DNA of 7,671 nucleotides from Sutterella sp. (GTDB taxonomy: Bacteria; Pseudomonadota; Gammaproteobacteria; Burkholderiales; Burkholderiaceae_F). Of this stretch, positions 1 to 6,568 are shown one piece after another. The stretch lies in NCBI GenBank assembly GCA_003488465.1, contig DNLN01000120.1, positions 1-7,671 of the forward strand, read 5' to 3'. A program made the translations under genes and the position numbers. The notes under the pieces were generated by a model that worked only from the letters and a program-made list of their open reading frames with translations, was not told the DNA's origin and searched no databases. The number at the start of each line of letters is the position of its first letter. Position 1 is the stretch's first letter.

Positions 1-478
1 AGAGGATGGCCTCCATATGTCCAAGACCCGTCTTGGGATTGCCGCTTGCGCTTGAGATACAGGTTAGCGACATCACCCTGTGCGGCGCGCGGAAGGCCAG
101 CACCTGCCCGATCATTCCCCCGAGGGAGATGCCAGCCACGTGGGCCCTGTCGACACCGACCGCATCCATCACGGCCTCGATGTCGGCCGCCATCTCCTCA
201 AGCCGATAGGGGGCCGTCACCGTCATTCCGGCAAGGTACGCCGCGATGCGGCTTGCCACCTCGACGCGCGAGACGCCGGATCGAATCTTGGGACTCATCC
301 CGCTATCACGATTGTCGGGCGTCACCACATGAAGTCCCTGCTGCACCAATTCGGCGATGAACGCCCTGGGCCAAGCGACGGCAGGCGTCGCAAGGCCCAT
401 CACCAGGATGAGGGTCGGCAGATGGGGATCTCCGTAACTAGCATAGGAGAGCTTCACGGCTCCCGGAATTTGAGGCAT
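1..478 (-). CDS. alpha/beta hydrolase fold protein, N-terminal part (cut by window edge)
   Basis: Reading the - strand from the ATG at 478-476 gives 159 uninterrupted residues to the window edge. The fold is recognisable in order: a beta-strand leading into LILVMGL (about 23-29, oxyanion-hole region), VVTPDNRDSGMS (51-62, typical of this esterase/hydrolase group), and the nucleophile elbow GISLGG (116-121), with Ser118 as the expected nucleophile. It continues into a helix and the strand VMSLTCISSASGNP. The catalytic Asp and His lie beyond the window. The substrate cannot be predicted; the closest family picture is a soluble esterase or peptidase-like hydrolase. The start is uncertain. The frame stays open upstream to a TGA at 598-596, but holds only TTG and CTG codons there, and a GGGA sits just 2 bases before the ATG, too close for a good Shine-Dalgarno. 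It is transcribed divergently from fmt, so it is probably not part of that operon. Confidence 0.9.
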   Translation of the reverse strand, partial: MPQIPGAVKLSYASYGDPHLPTLILVMGLATPAVAWPRAFIAELVQQGLHVVTPDNRDSGMSPKIRSGVSRVEVASRIAAYLAGMTVTAPYRLEEMAADIEAVMDAVGVDRAHVAGISLGGMIGQVLAFRAPHRVMSLTCISSASGNPKTGLGHMEAIL

Positions 479-485
479 TCCCGTG

Positions 486-515
486 TGTTCCAAGAGAAAT
501 GTTTCACATGGAACA
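486..515. repeat. bulged inverted repeat overlapping the parS-like site
   Basis: TGTTCC (486-491) is the exact reverse complement of GGAACA (510-515). Inside it, ATGT (499-502) pairs with ACAT (506-509) around the loop TTC (503-505). Together they can form a 10-pair stem with a seven-base bulge (AAGAGAA, 492-498) on one side. In the hydrolase mRNA the lower stem would end 7 bases before the ATG. If transcription instead begins just after the -10 box at 521-516, the hairpin would not be fully transcribed, and the repeat would act only as DNA. It shares its right arm with the parS-like 16-mer. Confidence 0.5.
500..515. promoter_or_regulatory. parS: parS-like site (candidate ParB binding site)
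   Basis: The - strand reads TGTTCCATGTGAAACA. The widely conserved chromosomal parS consensus is TGTTNCACGTGAAACA, so only position 8 differs (T for C). On the + strand it reads TGTTTCACATGGAACA. The site is an imperfect palindrome in a non-coding gap between divergent genes. ParB (Spo0J family) binds such sites and spreads along DNA to organise origin segregation with ParA. Chromosomal parS sites normally lie near oriC. The gene cluster beside it is, from memory, near the origin in several Burkholderiales, which fits. No parA or parB is in this window, and the central CG is changed, so the call needs genome-wide support. Confidence 0.5.
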
Positions 516-521
516 ATTGTA
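516..521 (-). promoter_or_regulatory. possible -10 box for the hydrolase gene
   Basis: On the - strand this reads TACAAT, five of six bases of the sigma70 -10 consensus, 38 bases upstream of the hydrolase ATG. No good -35 lies 16-18 bases upstream; the nearest TTG-containing hexamer, TTGCGA at 550-545, is 23 bases away. The box directly abuts the parS-like 16-mer at 500-515, so a protein bound there would block it. Weak prediction. Confidence 0.3.
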
Positions 522-563
522 TCCTTGAGGAGGCGACTCTCAGGTCGCAAACCACCCAGCGAG

Positions 564-569
564 TAGAAT
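564..569 (+). promoter_or_regulatory. possible -10 box for the fmt operon
   Basis: TAGAAT matches five of six bases of the sigma70 -10 consensus and lies 40 bases upstream of the fmt ATG. No recognisable -35 sits 16-18 bases upstream (the 17-base position reads CAGGTC). The leader after it is pyrimidine-rich, with a run of Ts at 590-596. It is the best candidate in the gap but weak. Confidence 0.25.
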
Positions 570-609
570 TGCGCACCATCTGAAACCTCTTTTTTTCACC
601 AAGTCTCCC

Positions 610-1578
610 ATGCGTGTCGCCTTTGCCGGTACCCCTGCCTTTGCCGCCACCGCCCTTGCTTCGCTCTTAGACGCCGGGCACGATGTCGCGCTCGTTCTCA
701 CACAGCCCGACCGGCCGCGCGGCCGGGGCATGAAGTTAAAACCCTCGCCCGTGAAGGAGCTTGCCCTTTCTCATGGCCTTCGCGTGCTGACTCCCGTCTC
801 CCTCTCCGTCAAAAAAGCCCCGGAAGAGGCCGAATCCGCCCTGCAGGCGCTTGAAGCAGCCGAAGTTGACGTCCTCATCGTTGCGGCCTACGGCCTTCTG
901 CTCCCCAATCGGGCGCTTGATGCCGCAAAGGGCATTGGAGCCGAGGGCGACATCAGGAGCCTAAACATCCACGGCTCGATTCTTCCCCGCTGGCGAGGAG
1001 CCGCGCCCATCCAAAGAGCGATCGAAGCCGCAGACGCCGAGACGGGCGTCACGCTCATGAAGATGGAAGCGGGCCTTGACACCGGGCCCATGATCGAAGT
1101 GACAAGAACTCCGATCCTTCCCACGGACACGAGCGAGACGCTGATGCTGCGCCTTGCCGACCTGGGCGCCAAGAGCCTCATTGCCGCCCTTGCTCGCCCC
1201 GAGACGCTCCGCTGCACCCCGCAGCCGGCAGAAGGCGTCACCTACGCCGCAAAGCTCCTCAAGACCGAATCCCGGATCGACTGGACGCAGCCCGGAAAAC
1301 TCGTTGCCGCGAAAATCCGTGCATTCAATCCGGCGCCCGGTACGGTTGCCGTCAAAGTCATCGGGGACGAAGAAGTTCCGTTCAAGCTCTGGGACGCCGA
1401 AGAATGCTCCGGCGCAGGAGCACCGGGCGAAGTGCTCCTAGCCAAAAAAGAGCTCATCGTCGCCTGCGGCACGGGGGCGATCCGCGTGAAGAAGCTTCAA
1501 AAGGCAGGCAAAGGCGTCATGGATGCCGGCCCCTTCCTGCAGTCCTTCCCGCTCACGGCGGGCGAGGTGCTGCGATGA
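610..1578 (+). CDS. fmt: methionyl-tRNA formyltransferase
   Basis: Fmt transfers a formyl group from 10-formyl-tetrahydrofolate to the amino group of initiator Met-tRNA in the cytoplasm. The product has 322 residues, close to the family's usual 310-320. It opens with VAFAGTPAFA (3-12), the expected N-terminus, which fixes the start. The catalytic region is intact: NIHGSILPRWRGAAPIQRAI (119-138) supplies Asn119 and His121, and the AGLDTGPM segment supplies Asp157. The C-terminal tRNA-binding domain begins near residue 205, and the protein ends normally. No Shine-Dalgarno is visible; the bases before the ATG are CAAGTCTCCC. The stop codon overlaps the rsmB start (ATGA), implying translational coupling. 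The usual partner gene def (peptide deformylase) is not upstream; a divergent hydrolase is there instead. Confidence 0.97.
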   Translation: MRVAFAGTPAFAATALASLLDAGHDVALVLTQPDRPRGRGMKLKPSPVKELALSHGLRVLTPVSLSVKKAPEEAESALQALEAAEVDVLIVAAYGLLLPNRALDAAKGIGAEGDIRSLNIHGSILPRWRGAAPIQRAIEAADAETGVTLMKMEAGLDTGPMIEVTRTPILPTDTSETLMLRLADLGAKSLIAALARPETLRCTPQPAEGVTYAAKLLKTESRIDWTQPGKLVAAKIRAFNPAPGTVAVKVIGDEEVPFKLWDAEECSGAGAPGEVLLAKKELIVACGTGAIRVKKLQKAGKGVMDAGPFLQSFPLTAGEVLR

Positions 1579-2888
1579 GCTCCGTTCGCCTCCGGGACAC
1601 GATCGAGCGCACGGGCAAAGCCGTGGGCTTCATGCATTCGGGCGCTAGCCTGGAATCAGCGCTTGCGCAAGCTTCCGAAGGCGGCTCGGCTGAATCGCGC
1701 GCCGCACTCCAGGCGTGCCTTTACACCGCAACCCGGCGCGCCATGGCAGGCAACGCCCTTTTGTCTCGCCTTTGTGAACGTCTCCCCGCCCCCGCGGTGA
1801 AGAACATCCTTCTTGTGGCCCTTTCCCTTCTCATCGAGGAACCCGAAAAGTCCTACGTGACAGTGAGCGAAACGATCAGCGCAGTGAAGAAGAATCCCGC
1901 AACAGCTAGGGCCGCCGGATTTGCAAATGCCGTCCTCCGCCGCTTTGTGAGGGAGCAGGAGGAGCTCCTTGCCGCCCTGCGCAAGGACGAGACCGTCCGG
2001 TTCAATGCGCCCCGCTGGTGGATCGACCGATTGAGAAAAGAACTGGGCGTCACCGAAGCCGACGCCGTGATGACGCTCGAGCAGAGCCGCCCGCCATTGA
2101 CGCTGCGCGTCAATGCAAGGAAAACCTCAGTCGCAGAATGGACAAGACTTGCTGAAGCTGCGGGCTTTGCAGTGACCGCAGTGGGCGAAGATGCCGTGAT
2201 CCTCACTCCGGCCGCGCCCGTCTCCCGGATTCCCGGCTTTTCCGAAGGGCTTGTGAGCGTGCAGGACGCGGGGGCCCAGATGGCCGCCCGCATGCTCTCT
2301 CCCAAAAAAGGCGCCCGGGTGCTCGACGCCTGCGCCGCCCCCGGCGGAAAGACCGCGCACCTTCTGGAGCGCTTTGACATTGACCTCACTGCGCTCGAAG
2401 TGGATTCCGTCAGGGCGGAACGCATCTCGGAGAATCTCTCGCGCCTAGGCCTTCCCGCATGCTCCGTTCAGGTTGCCGATGCCGCTGATGTCGCCTCCTG
2501 GTGGGACGGCGCTCCCTTTGACTGCATTCTTCTTGACGCGCCCTGCACCGCAAGCGGCATCGTGCGGCGACATCCGGACATACCGTTTCTGAGGCGTCCC
2601 GGGGACATCGCCTCGCTCGCAAAGCAACAGATGGCGCTCCTTGAAGCGCTCTGGCCCCTTGTAAATCTTGGCGGGAAGCTCCTCTATGTCGTATGCTCGG
2701 TGTTTGAGGCGGAAGGGAAATCTCAGATCGACGCTTTCCTTTCCCGCCACAAGGACTGCAGCATCGGCAAACCCTCGGGAACACTTCCGGGACGTTTTGC
2801 GCTCCTGCCGCAGCAGGAAGACGCGCGAGCGGGATTTCCCCTTGTGCATGACGGTTTTTACTACGCGCTCCTTCAAAAGGAGCCTTGA
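1575..2888 (+). CDS. rsmB: 16S rRNA (cytosine-967-C5)-methyltransferase RsmB
   Basis: RsmB (also called Sun or RsmB/Fmu) uses S-adenosylmethionine to make m5C967 in 16S rRNA. The product has 437 residues, normal for the family. The N-terminal part (about 1-140) is the NusB-like RNA-binding domain. The C-terminal part is the Rossmann methyltransferase, with SAM motif I DACAAPGGKT at 251-260, motif IV DAPCTASGIVRRHPDI with Cys324, and motif VI YVVCSVF with Cys374. These two cysteines are the product-release and catalytic residues known from the family, and they sit almost where they do in E. coli RsmB. Motif VI has Val instead of the usual Thr before the catalytic Cys, a mild change. The start is the ATG overlapping the fmt stop, served by GAGG at 1564-1567, 7 bases upstream. 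An earlier in-frame ATG at 1404 lies deep inside fmt and would add non-family sequence. Confidence 0.97.
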   Translation: MSSVRLRDTIERTGKAVGFMHSGASLESALAQASEGGSAESRAALQACLYTATRRAMAGNALLSRLCERLPAPAVKNILLVALSLLIEEPEKSYVTVSETISAVKKNPATARAAGFANAVLRRFVREQEELLAALRKDETVRFNAPRWWIDRLRKELGVTEADAVMTLEQSRPPLTLRVNARKTSVAEWTRLAEAAGFAVTAVGEDAVILTPAAPVSRIPGFSEGLVSVQDAGAQMAARMLSPKKGARVLDACAAPGGKTAHLLERFDIDLTALEVDSVRAERISENLSRLGLPACSVQVADAADVASWWDGAPFDCILLDAPCTASGIVRRHPDIPFLRRPGDIASLAKQQMALLEALWPLVNLGGKLLYVVCSVFEAEGKSQIDAFLSRHKDCSIGKPSGTLPGRFALLPQQEDARAGFPLVHDGFYYALLQKEP

Positions 2889-2900
2889 AAGAGTTTGAGC

Positions 2901-3503
2901 ATGACCTCCAGGCGCGATGTGTGCACGCTTCTAGCCGCCGGAGCCGTCCTCTGGGCGGCACCGAAGGCGGTGCTTGCGCAGAGCGTCGAGGCGCAGCTCA
3001 TGGCGGCAACGCTCAAGTCCCTCCCCCAAGAGACGCCTCCGGGACTCTATCTTTCCGCCGCATGGGAATTTGATCTTTCCCGGGCTCTCACGGATTGCCT
3101 GAGGCGCGGCATTCCGCTTTACTTCGTCTACGAGTTTGAGGTGAAGAAGCGTCGCTGGTACTGGACGAACAAGGAGATCCTCCGCTCGAGCCTTTTGGAG
3201 CGCCTCTCCTTCAGTCCCTTGACGCGCCTTTACCGCGTCTCGCGCGGAGGGCTCACGCAAACATTCGAGTCGCTTGATGCCGCGCTCCCCGTTGTGAAGC
3301 ACGTTGTCGAGTGGCGCGTGGCCGATCTATCCTCGCTTTCCCATTTCGATCCCGAGGATCTGGACGCACGGATTCGCATGCGCCTTGACCTCACGAAACT
3401 TCCCAAACCTCTCCAGGTCTCAATCGGCGGCAACTCCGACTGGAATCTTGAAAGCAGCTGGGAGCGCATCGCCGTTCCCGAGGCCGGAGCTTCCGGCTCC
3501 TAA
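2901..3503 (+). CDS. exported DUF4390-family protein
   Basis: This 200-residue protein has an N-terminal signal peptide: SRRD near the start (3-6), a hydrophobic stretch LLAAGAVLWAAP (10-21), and a probable cleavage site VLA|QS after Ala26. The mature part carries the pattern I associate with DUF4390: YLSAAWEFDLSRALTDCLRRGIP, then YFVYEFEVKKRRWYW, a Tyr-Arg-Val segment, and LDLTKLPKPLQV near the end. Its biochemical function is unknown. It sits between rsmB and the NtrY-like kinase, the usual place for this family in Burkholderiales, so a periplasmic accessory role for the kinase is a reasonable inference. The start chosen is the ATG with GAAAGAG at 2887-2893, 7 bases upstream, rather than the TTG at 2895. 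The twin arginine could make it a Tat substrate, but Sec export is the default. Confidence 0.85.
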   Translation: MTSRRDVCTLLAAGAVLWAAPKAVLAQSVEAQLMAATLKSLPQETPPGLYLSAAWEFDLSRALTDCLRRGIPLYFVYEFEVKKRRWYWTNKEILRSSLLERLSFSPLTRLYRVSRGGLTQTFESLDAALPVVKHVVEWRVADLSSLSHFDPEDLDARIRMRLDLTKLPKPLQVSIGGNSDWNLESSWERIAVPEAGASGS

Positions 3504-3518
3504 GTGAAGGGCGCGCTG

Positions 3519-5732
3519 ATGAGAAAGACGCCCGACTGGCTTCGCTATCCCATCCCGACGATCGGCGCGGTCGTCGTCGCGCTCCTTGTCATCGCGGCAT
3601 CCGTCGGCTCCAGCTCGCGCATCTTCGAGCAGTATTTCGAGCCGCTTCTCTTTGTCAACATCTGCGTGGTGCTTGCGCTCCTCTTCTACGTCGCCGCGAT
3701 GATCGCAAAGCTCGTGAAGCGCTACCGCGCAGGCCAGTTCGGCTCCCGAATGACGGCGCGCATTGCCTTTGTCACGGCCGTGACCGCCATCGTTCCCTGC
3801 GTGCTGATCTTTCTCGTCTCAAGCCAGTTCATCGGCAGAACGATCGACTCGTGGTTCGACGTGCGCGTGGAGCACGCGCTCGATACCGGCGTCACACTCT
3901 CAAGCGAGATTCTGGAGCGCGAGCAGCGCCGCTTCCTCGCAAGCGCTAGGCTCATGGGCGAAACCCTTGCCGCAACGCCCGAGAACTCCCTGCAGGAGAC
4001 CCTGGATCGCTTGAGCCAGAACACGGACATCGGCTACGCCTCCATCATCGCCTCGGGCGGCTTCACGCTCTTTGCCTCGCCTCGAGAAGTGCAATCCGCG
4101 GAATCCTTTGCCCCGCCGACGCCCCATGACTACCGCACGGCTAGAAGCCAGAAGGGCTTTGCCACCCTGGAGGGCGACGTGGACGAGCCGGGAGCCGTCC
4201 TTCGCATCCGGGCCATCGTTCCGCTTGCGAGCCGGACAGATTCCCTCACAGAACTCTCCGAGCAGGAACTGCGTTATCTCGTCCTCACGCAGCCCATCCC
4301 CGAGGCGCTTGCAAGAACCGTCTCCGACCTTGTGGAGGGCCATCGGGACTATCAGGAGCTTCTCATCGCACGAAGCGCCCTGCGGACCATCTACCAGGCA
4401 ACCCTCACGCTCACGCTTTTGCTCGCAACGCTCGTTGCCATCGCCGCAGCGCTCTCCTTTGCAAAGAACAACACGGCCCCCATCCGGCAGCTTGCGCTCG
4501 GCACCCGCAAGGTTGCCGAGGGGCAGCTCCACCCCATTCAGGAATTCACGGGCGGCTCCGAATTGAATGCCCTCACGCAGTCCTTCAACTCCATGGTGGA
4601 GCAGGTGGCCGAGGCGCGACGCAACGTGGAAAACCAGCGCGCAGCGGCCGAGCGCTCCCGCGCGCACCTCGAGCGCGTGCTGGAGAACCTTTCCTCGGGC
4701 GTGCTCGTCGTGAGCGACAGTCTGCGCATCGATCTAGCCAATGCAGGCGCGGCGGAAATCCTTTCGCCCAAGGTGCTGCAGCCCGGAGCCTTCCTTGAGT
4801 CGGTCAATCCCGTGCTGGCCGAAGCCCTTGCCGAACAGATCCGCGTCACGGAAAACCACGACTTTCACCTTGAAGTCGTCACGCATCAGGGCGAGACGGA
4901 CGACACCAAGACGCTCTTTGTGCGGGCTTCGCGCATCACCCTGGATAGCGGCGCGGGCTGGGTCGTGGTGTTCGACGACATGAGCACGATGATCGACGCG
5001 CAAAAGGCACTTGCCTGGGGCGAAGTCGCTAGGCGCCTTGCGCACGAGATCAAGAACCCCCTCACCCCGATCCGCCTTGCGGCGGAACGTCTGGAACTCA
5101 AGCTCGCCGACCAGCTGGAGGGCAAGGACAAGGCGCTTCTCATGCGGGCAACGCACACGATCGTCACGCAGGTCGATGCCTTGAAGCAAATGGTGAACGA
5201 CTTCCGCGAATACGCAAAGCTCCCTGCCGCGCAGCTCACCTCGCTTGATCTTTCAACGCTCCTTGAAGAGCTCGCGCAGCTTTACGCCTCCGCCGGAACA
5301 AACCTCACCCTCGCGCTTGCCGAAGACGCCCCTTCCATCGAGGCCGACAAGAATCAATTGCGGCAGCTTTTCCACAACCTCATCGGAAACGCGATCGACG
5401 CAACCGCCGAGCTCGGAAGAACGCCCAAGATCACGATCTCGACCCATGTGCTGCGCGATGCCGAAGGAAAATCCGATGCGCTTCGCGTCGCCATTGAGGA
5501 CAACGGCTCGGGCTTTCCCGAGACCATTCTTGCCAAGGCCTTCGAGCCCTACATCACCACCAAGCCCCTCGGGACGGGACTTGGGCTGCCGATGGTGAAG
5601 AAGATCGCCGAGGAGCACCACGCCAAGGTCACGCTTGAAAACCTCACGGATGAGTCCGGAGCCGTCATCGGCGCCCTCGTCACGATCGTGTTCCCGGCTG
5701 CCGAGCATGCGGCTCGCGGCAGATCGGCATAG
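3519..5732 (+). CDS. ntrY: NtrY-like membrane sensor histidine kinase
   Basis: The product is a 737-residue transmembrane kinase that would autophosphorylate on histidine and pass phosphate to a response regulator, presumably the one encoded downstream. Predicted membrane helices lie near 14-32, 43-65, 82-104 and 291-315, with a periplasmic sensor region of about 185 residues between the last two. A HAMP linker follows (about 316-370), then a coiled region and a PAS-like domain (about 390-490). The HisKA motif HEIKNPLTPI has His509 as the phosphoacceptor. The ATPase domain has an N box (HNLIGNAIDA, 619-628), G1 (DNGSG, 661-665) and G2 (GTGLGL, 685-690). All kinase motifs are intact. This architecture matches NtrY. 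A GTG at 3504 directly abuts the preceding stop, but the ATG at 3519 is preferred because GAAGGG (3506-3511) lies 7 bases before it. The signal sensed is unknown. Confidence 0.92.
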   Translation: MRKTPDWLRYPIPTIGAVVVALLVIAASVGSSSRIFEQYFEPLLFVNICVVLALLFYVAAMIAKLVKRYRAGQFGSRMTARIAFVTAVTAIVPCVLIFLVSSQFIGRTIDSWFDVRVEHALDTGVTLSSEILEREQRRFLASARLMGETLAATPENSLQETLDRLSQNTDIGYASIIASGGFTLFASPREVQSAESFAPPTPHDYRTARSQKGFATLEGDVDEPGAVLRIRAIVPLASRTDSLTELSEQELRYLVLTQPIPEALARTVSDLVEGHRDYQELLIARSALRTIYQATLTLTLLLATLVAIAAALSFAKNNTAPIRQLALGTRKVAEGQLHPIQEFTGGSELNALTQSFNSMVEQVAEARRNVENQRAAAERSRAHLERVLENLSSGVLVVSDSLRIDLANAGAAEILSPKVLQPGAFLESVNPVLAEALAEQIRVTENHDFHLEVVTHQGETDDTKTLFVRASRITLDSGAGWVVVFDDMSTMIDAQKALAWGEVARRLAHEIKNPLTPIRLAAERLELKLADQLEGKDKALLMRATHTIVTQVDALKQMVNDFREYAKLPAAQLTSLDLSTLLEELAQLYASAGTNLTLALAEDAPSIEADKNQLRQLFHNLIGNAIDATAELGRTPKITISTHVLRDAEGKSDALRVAIEDNGSGFPETILAKAFEPYITTKPLGTGLGLPMVKKIAEEHHAKVTLENLTDESGAVIGALVTIVFPAAEHAARGRSA

Positions 5733-5752
5733 CGTCCGACTCGCTCACCGGT

Positions 5753-5780
5753 TTTTCAAGTGTTGCTTTTTGGCTACAAT
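5753..5780 (+). promoter_or_regulatory. candidate sigma70-type promoter of the response regulator gene
   Basis: In the 104-base gap after the kinase gene, TTTTCA (5753-5758, four of six bases of the -35 consensus) is followed after 16 bases by TACAAT (5775-5780, five of six of the -10). Transcription would start near 5787, leaving a leader of about 50 bases before the regulator ATG. This would let the regulator and trkA be expressed separately from the kinase. The gap is unusually AT-rich for this window, as promoters often are. Confidence 0.5.
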
Positions 5781-5836
5781 GGATCAGTTGACTGTTTTTA
5801 GGAGCGGCTCTCCCGCCGCATAACGACAAAACCGCT

Positions 5837-6544
5837 ATGGCAAACATTCTTGTTGTTGATGATGAGATTGGTATCCGCGAGCTCCTCTCTGAGATTCTGA
5901 GCGATGAGGGCTACTCCATTGCAACGGCAGAAAACGCAGCCGCAGCAAGAAAGCTTCTTGCGAGCGAGCCGTTCGATCTCATCCTCCTTGACATCTGGAT
6001 GCCGGATACGGACGGGGTCACGCTCCTTAAGGAATGGTCTTCCAAAAAACAGCTCTCGTGCCCGGTCATCATGATGAGCGGTCACGCGACGATCGAGACC
6101 GCGGTCGAAGCAACGAAGTTCGGCGCCCTGGAGTTCCTGGAAAAGCCGATCTCCATGAAAAAGCTCCTCGATTCCGTGCAGCACGGCCTGGAAGTGCGCC
6201 GCAGAAAGAAGCTCTTCGAGAAGTACCTTCCGGGCGACGATCGTCCGGCGCCTCCGCCCCCACCGATTCAGCCGGCGCCCGTTCAGCTCCCTTCGTTTGC
6301 CGTGCCGGGCACCGATTTCGTGATCGACTTCAACCTGCCCCTGAAGGACGTTCGGGAAACGACCGAAAAAGCGTACCTTACGGCCATCATGAATCATGAG
6401 AACTGCCAGATGACCCGGGTGGCCAAGCGCGCAGGACTTGAGCGCACGCATCTCTATCGGAAGTTAAAGGCCCTTTCCATGGAAATCCCCCGCTCGGAAA
6501 AGGGCAAGGACGAGGATTCGGCCGAGGCCGGAGCCGAGGACTGA
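5837..6544 (+). CDS. NtrX-like response regulator: receiver plus Fis-type HTH, no AAA+ domain
   Basis: The 235-residue product begins with a complete receiver domain (about 1-120): Asp8 and Asp9 in the acidic pocket, Asp52 as the phosphoacceptor in LLDIWMPDTDG, Ser81 and Lys103. A proline-rich hinge follows (about 136-157, with five consecutive prolines at 139-143). The C-terminus has a Fis-type helix-turn-helix (about 170-215), including MTRVAKRAGLERTHLYRKLK, very like the end of NtrX/NtrC proteins, then an acidic tail. The sigma54-interacting AAA+ domain that NtrX normally has between these parts is absent, so sigma54 activation is not expected. The layout resembles RegA/PrrA/ActR-type regulators. 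The reading frame is unbroken, so this is not a recent frameshift. It is probably the partner of the upstream kinase. No Shine-Dalgarno is visible before the ATG (bases ACAAAACCGCT); an AGGAG at 5800-5804 is too far away. Confidence 0.9.
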   Translation: MANILVVDDEIGIRELLSEILSDEGYSIATAENAAAARKLLASEPFDLILLDIWMPDTDGVTLLKEWSSKKQLSCPVIMMSGHATIETAVEATKFGALEFLEKPISMKKLLDSVQHGLEVRRRKKLFEKYLPGDDRPAPPPPPIQPAPVQLPSFAVPGTDFVIDFNLPLKDVRETTEKAYLTAIMNHENCQMTRVAKRAGLERTHLYRKLKALSMEIPRSEKGKDEDSAEAGAED

Positions 6545-6568
6545 TTTGCGGTTTGAATCCAGACAGCC

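Noticed and set aside
137..142. CACGTG core resembling the centre of parS
   Set aside because: It is inside the hydrolase coding sequence and the flanks do not match TGTTN or AAACA, so only the central bases agree.
80..583. Long + strand open frame (167 codons) opposite the hydrolase
   Set aside because: Its composition (rich in Arg, His, Gly) has no recognisable family pattern, while the opposite strand encodes a clear alpha/beta hydrolase with a nucleophile elbow. It is a shadow frame.
1404..1574. Upstream ATG extending rsmB by 57 residues
   Set aside because: It lies inside the conserved end of fmt, the extra residues are Arg-rich out-of-frame sequence, and the ATG at 1575 has a Shine-Dalgarno and matches the family start.
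2895..2900. TTG start two codons before the DUF4390 ATG
   Set aside because: The ATG at 2901 is a stronger codon and has GAAAGAG at ideal spacing; for the TTG that same site would be only one base away.
3504..3518. GTG start for the kinase directly abutting the DUF4390 stop
   Set aside because: The ATG at 3519 has GAAGGG 7 bases upstream, and that site would lie inside the coding region if GTG were used.
430..5035. CTAG tetranucleotides, several formed by Ala codon GCT before AGG or AGA
   Set aside because: About ten occur, fewer than chance would give at this base composition, and the codon-pair pattern rests on too few cases to interpret.
5804..5816. Small GCGG/CCGC hairpin between kinase and regulator genes
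   Set aside because: The stem is only 4 pairs and no T-run follows, so it is not a credible terminator.
5779..5823. A 14-codon open frame (MDQLTVFRSGSPAA) ahead of the regulator
   Set aside because: It begins within the predicted -10 box, so it would lie before the transcription start, and has no ribosome binding site. Probably chance.
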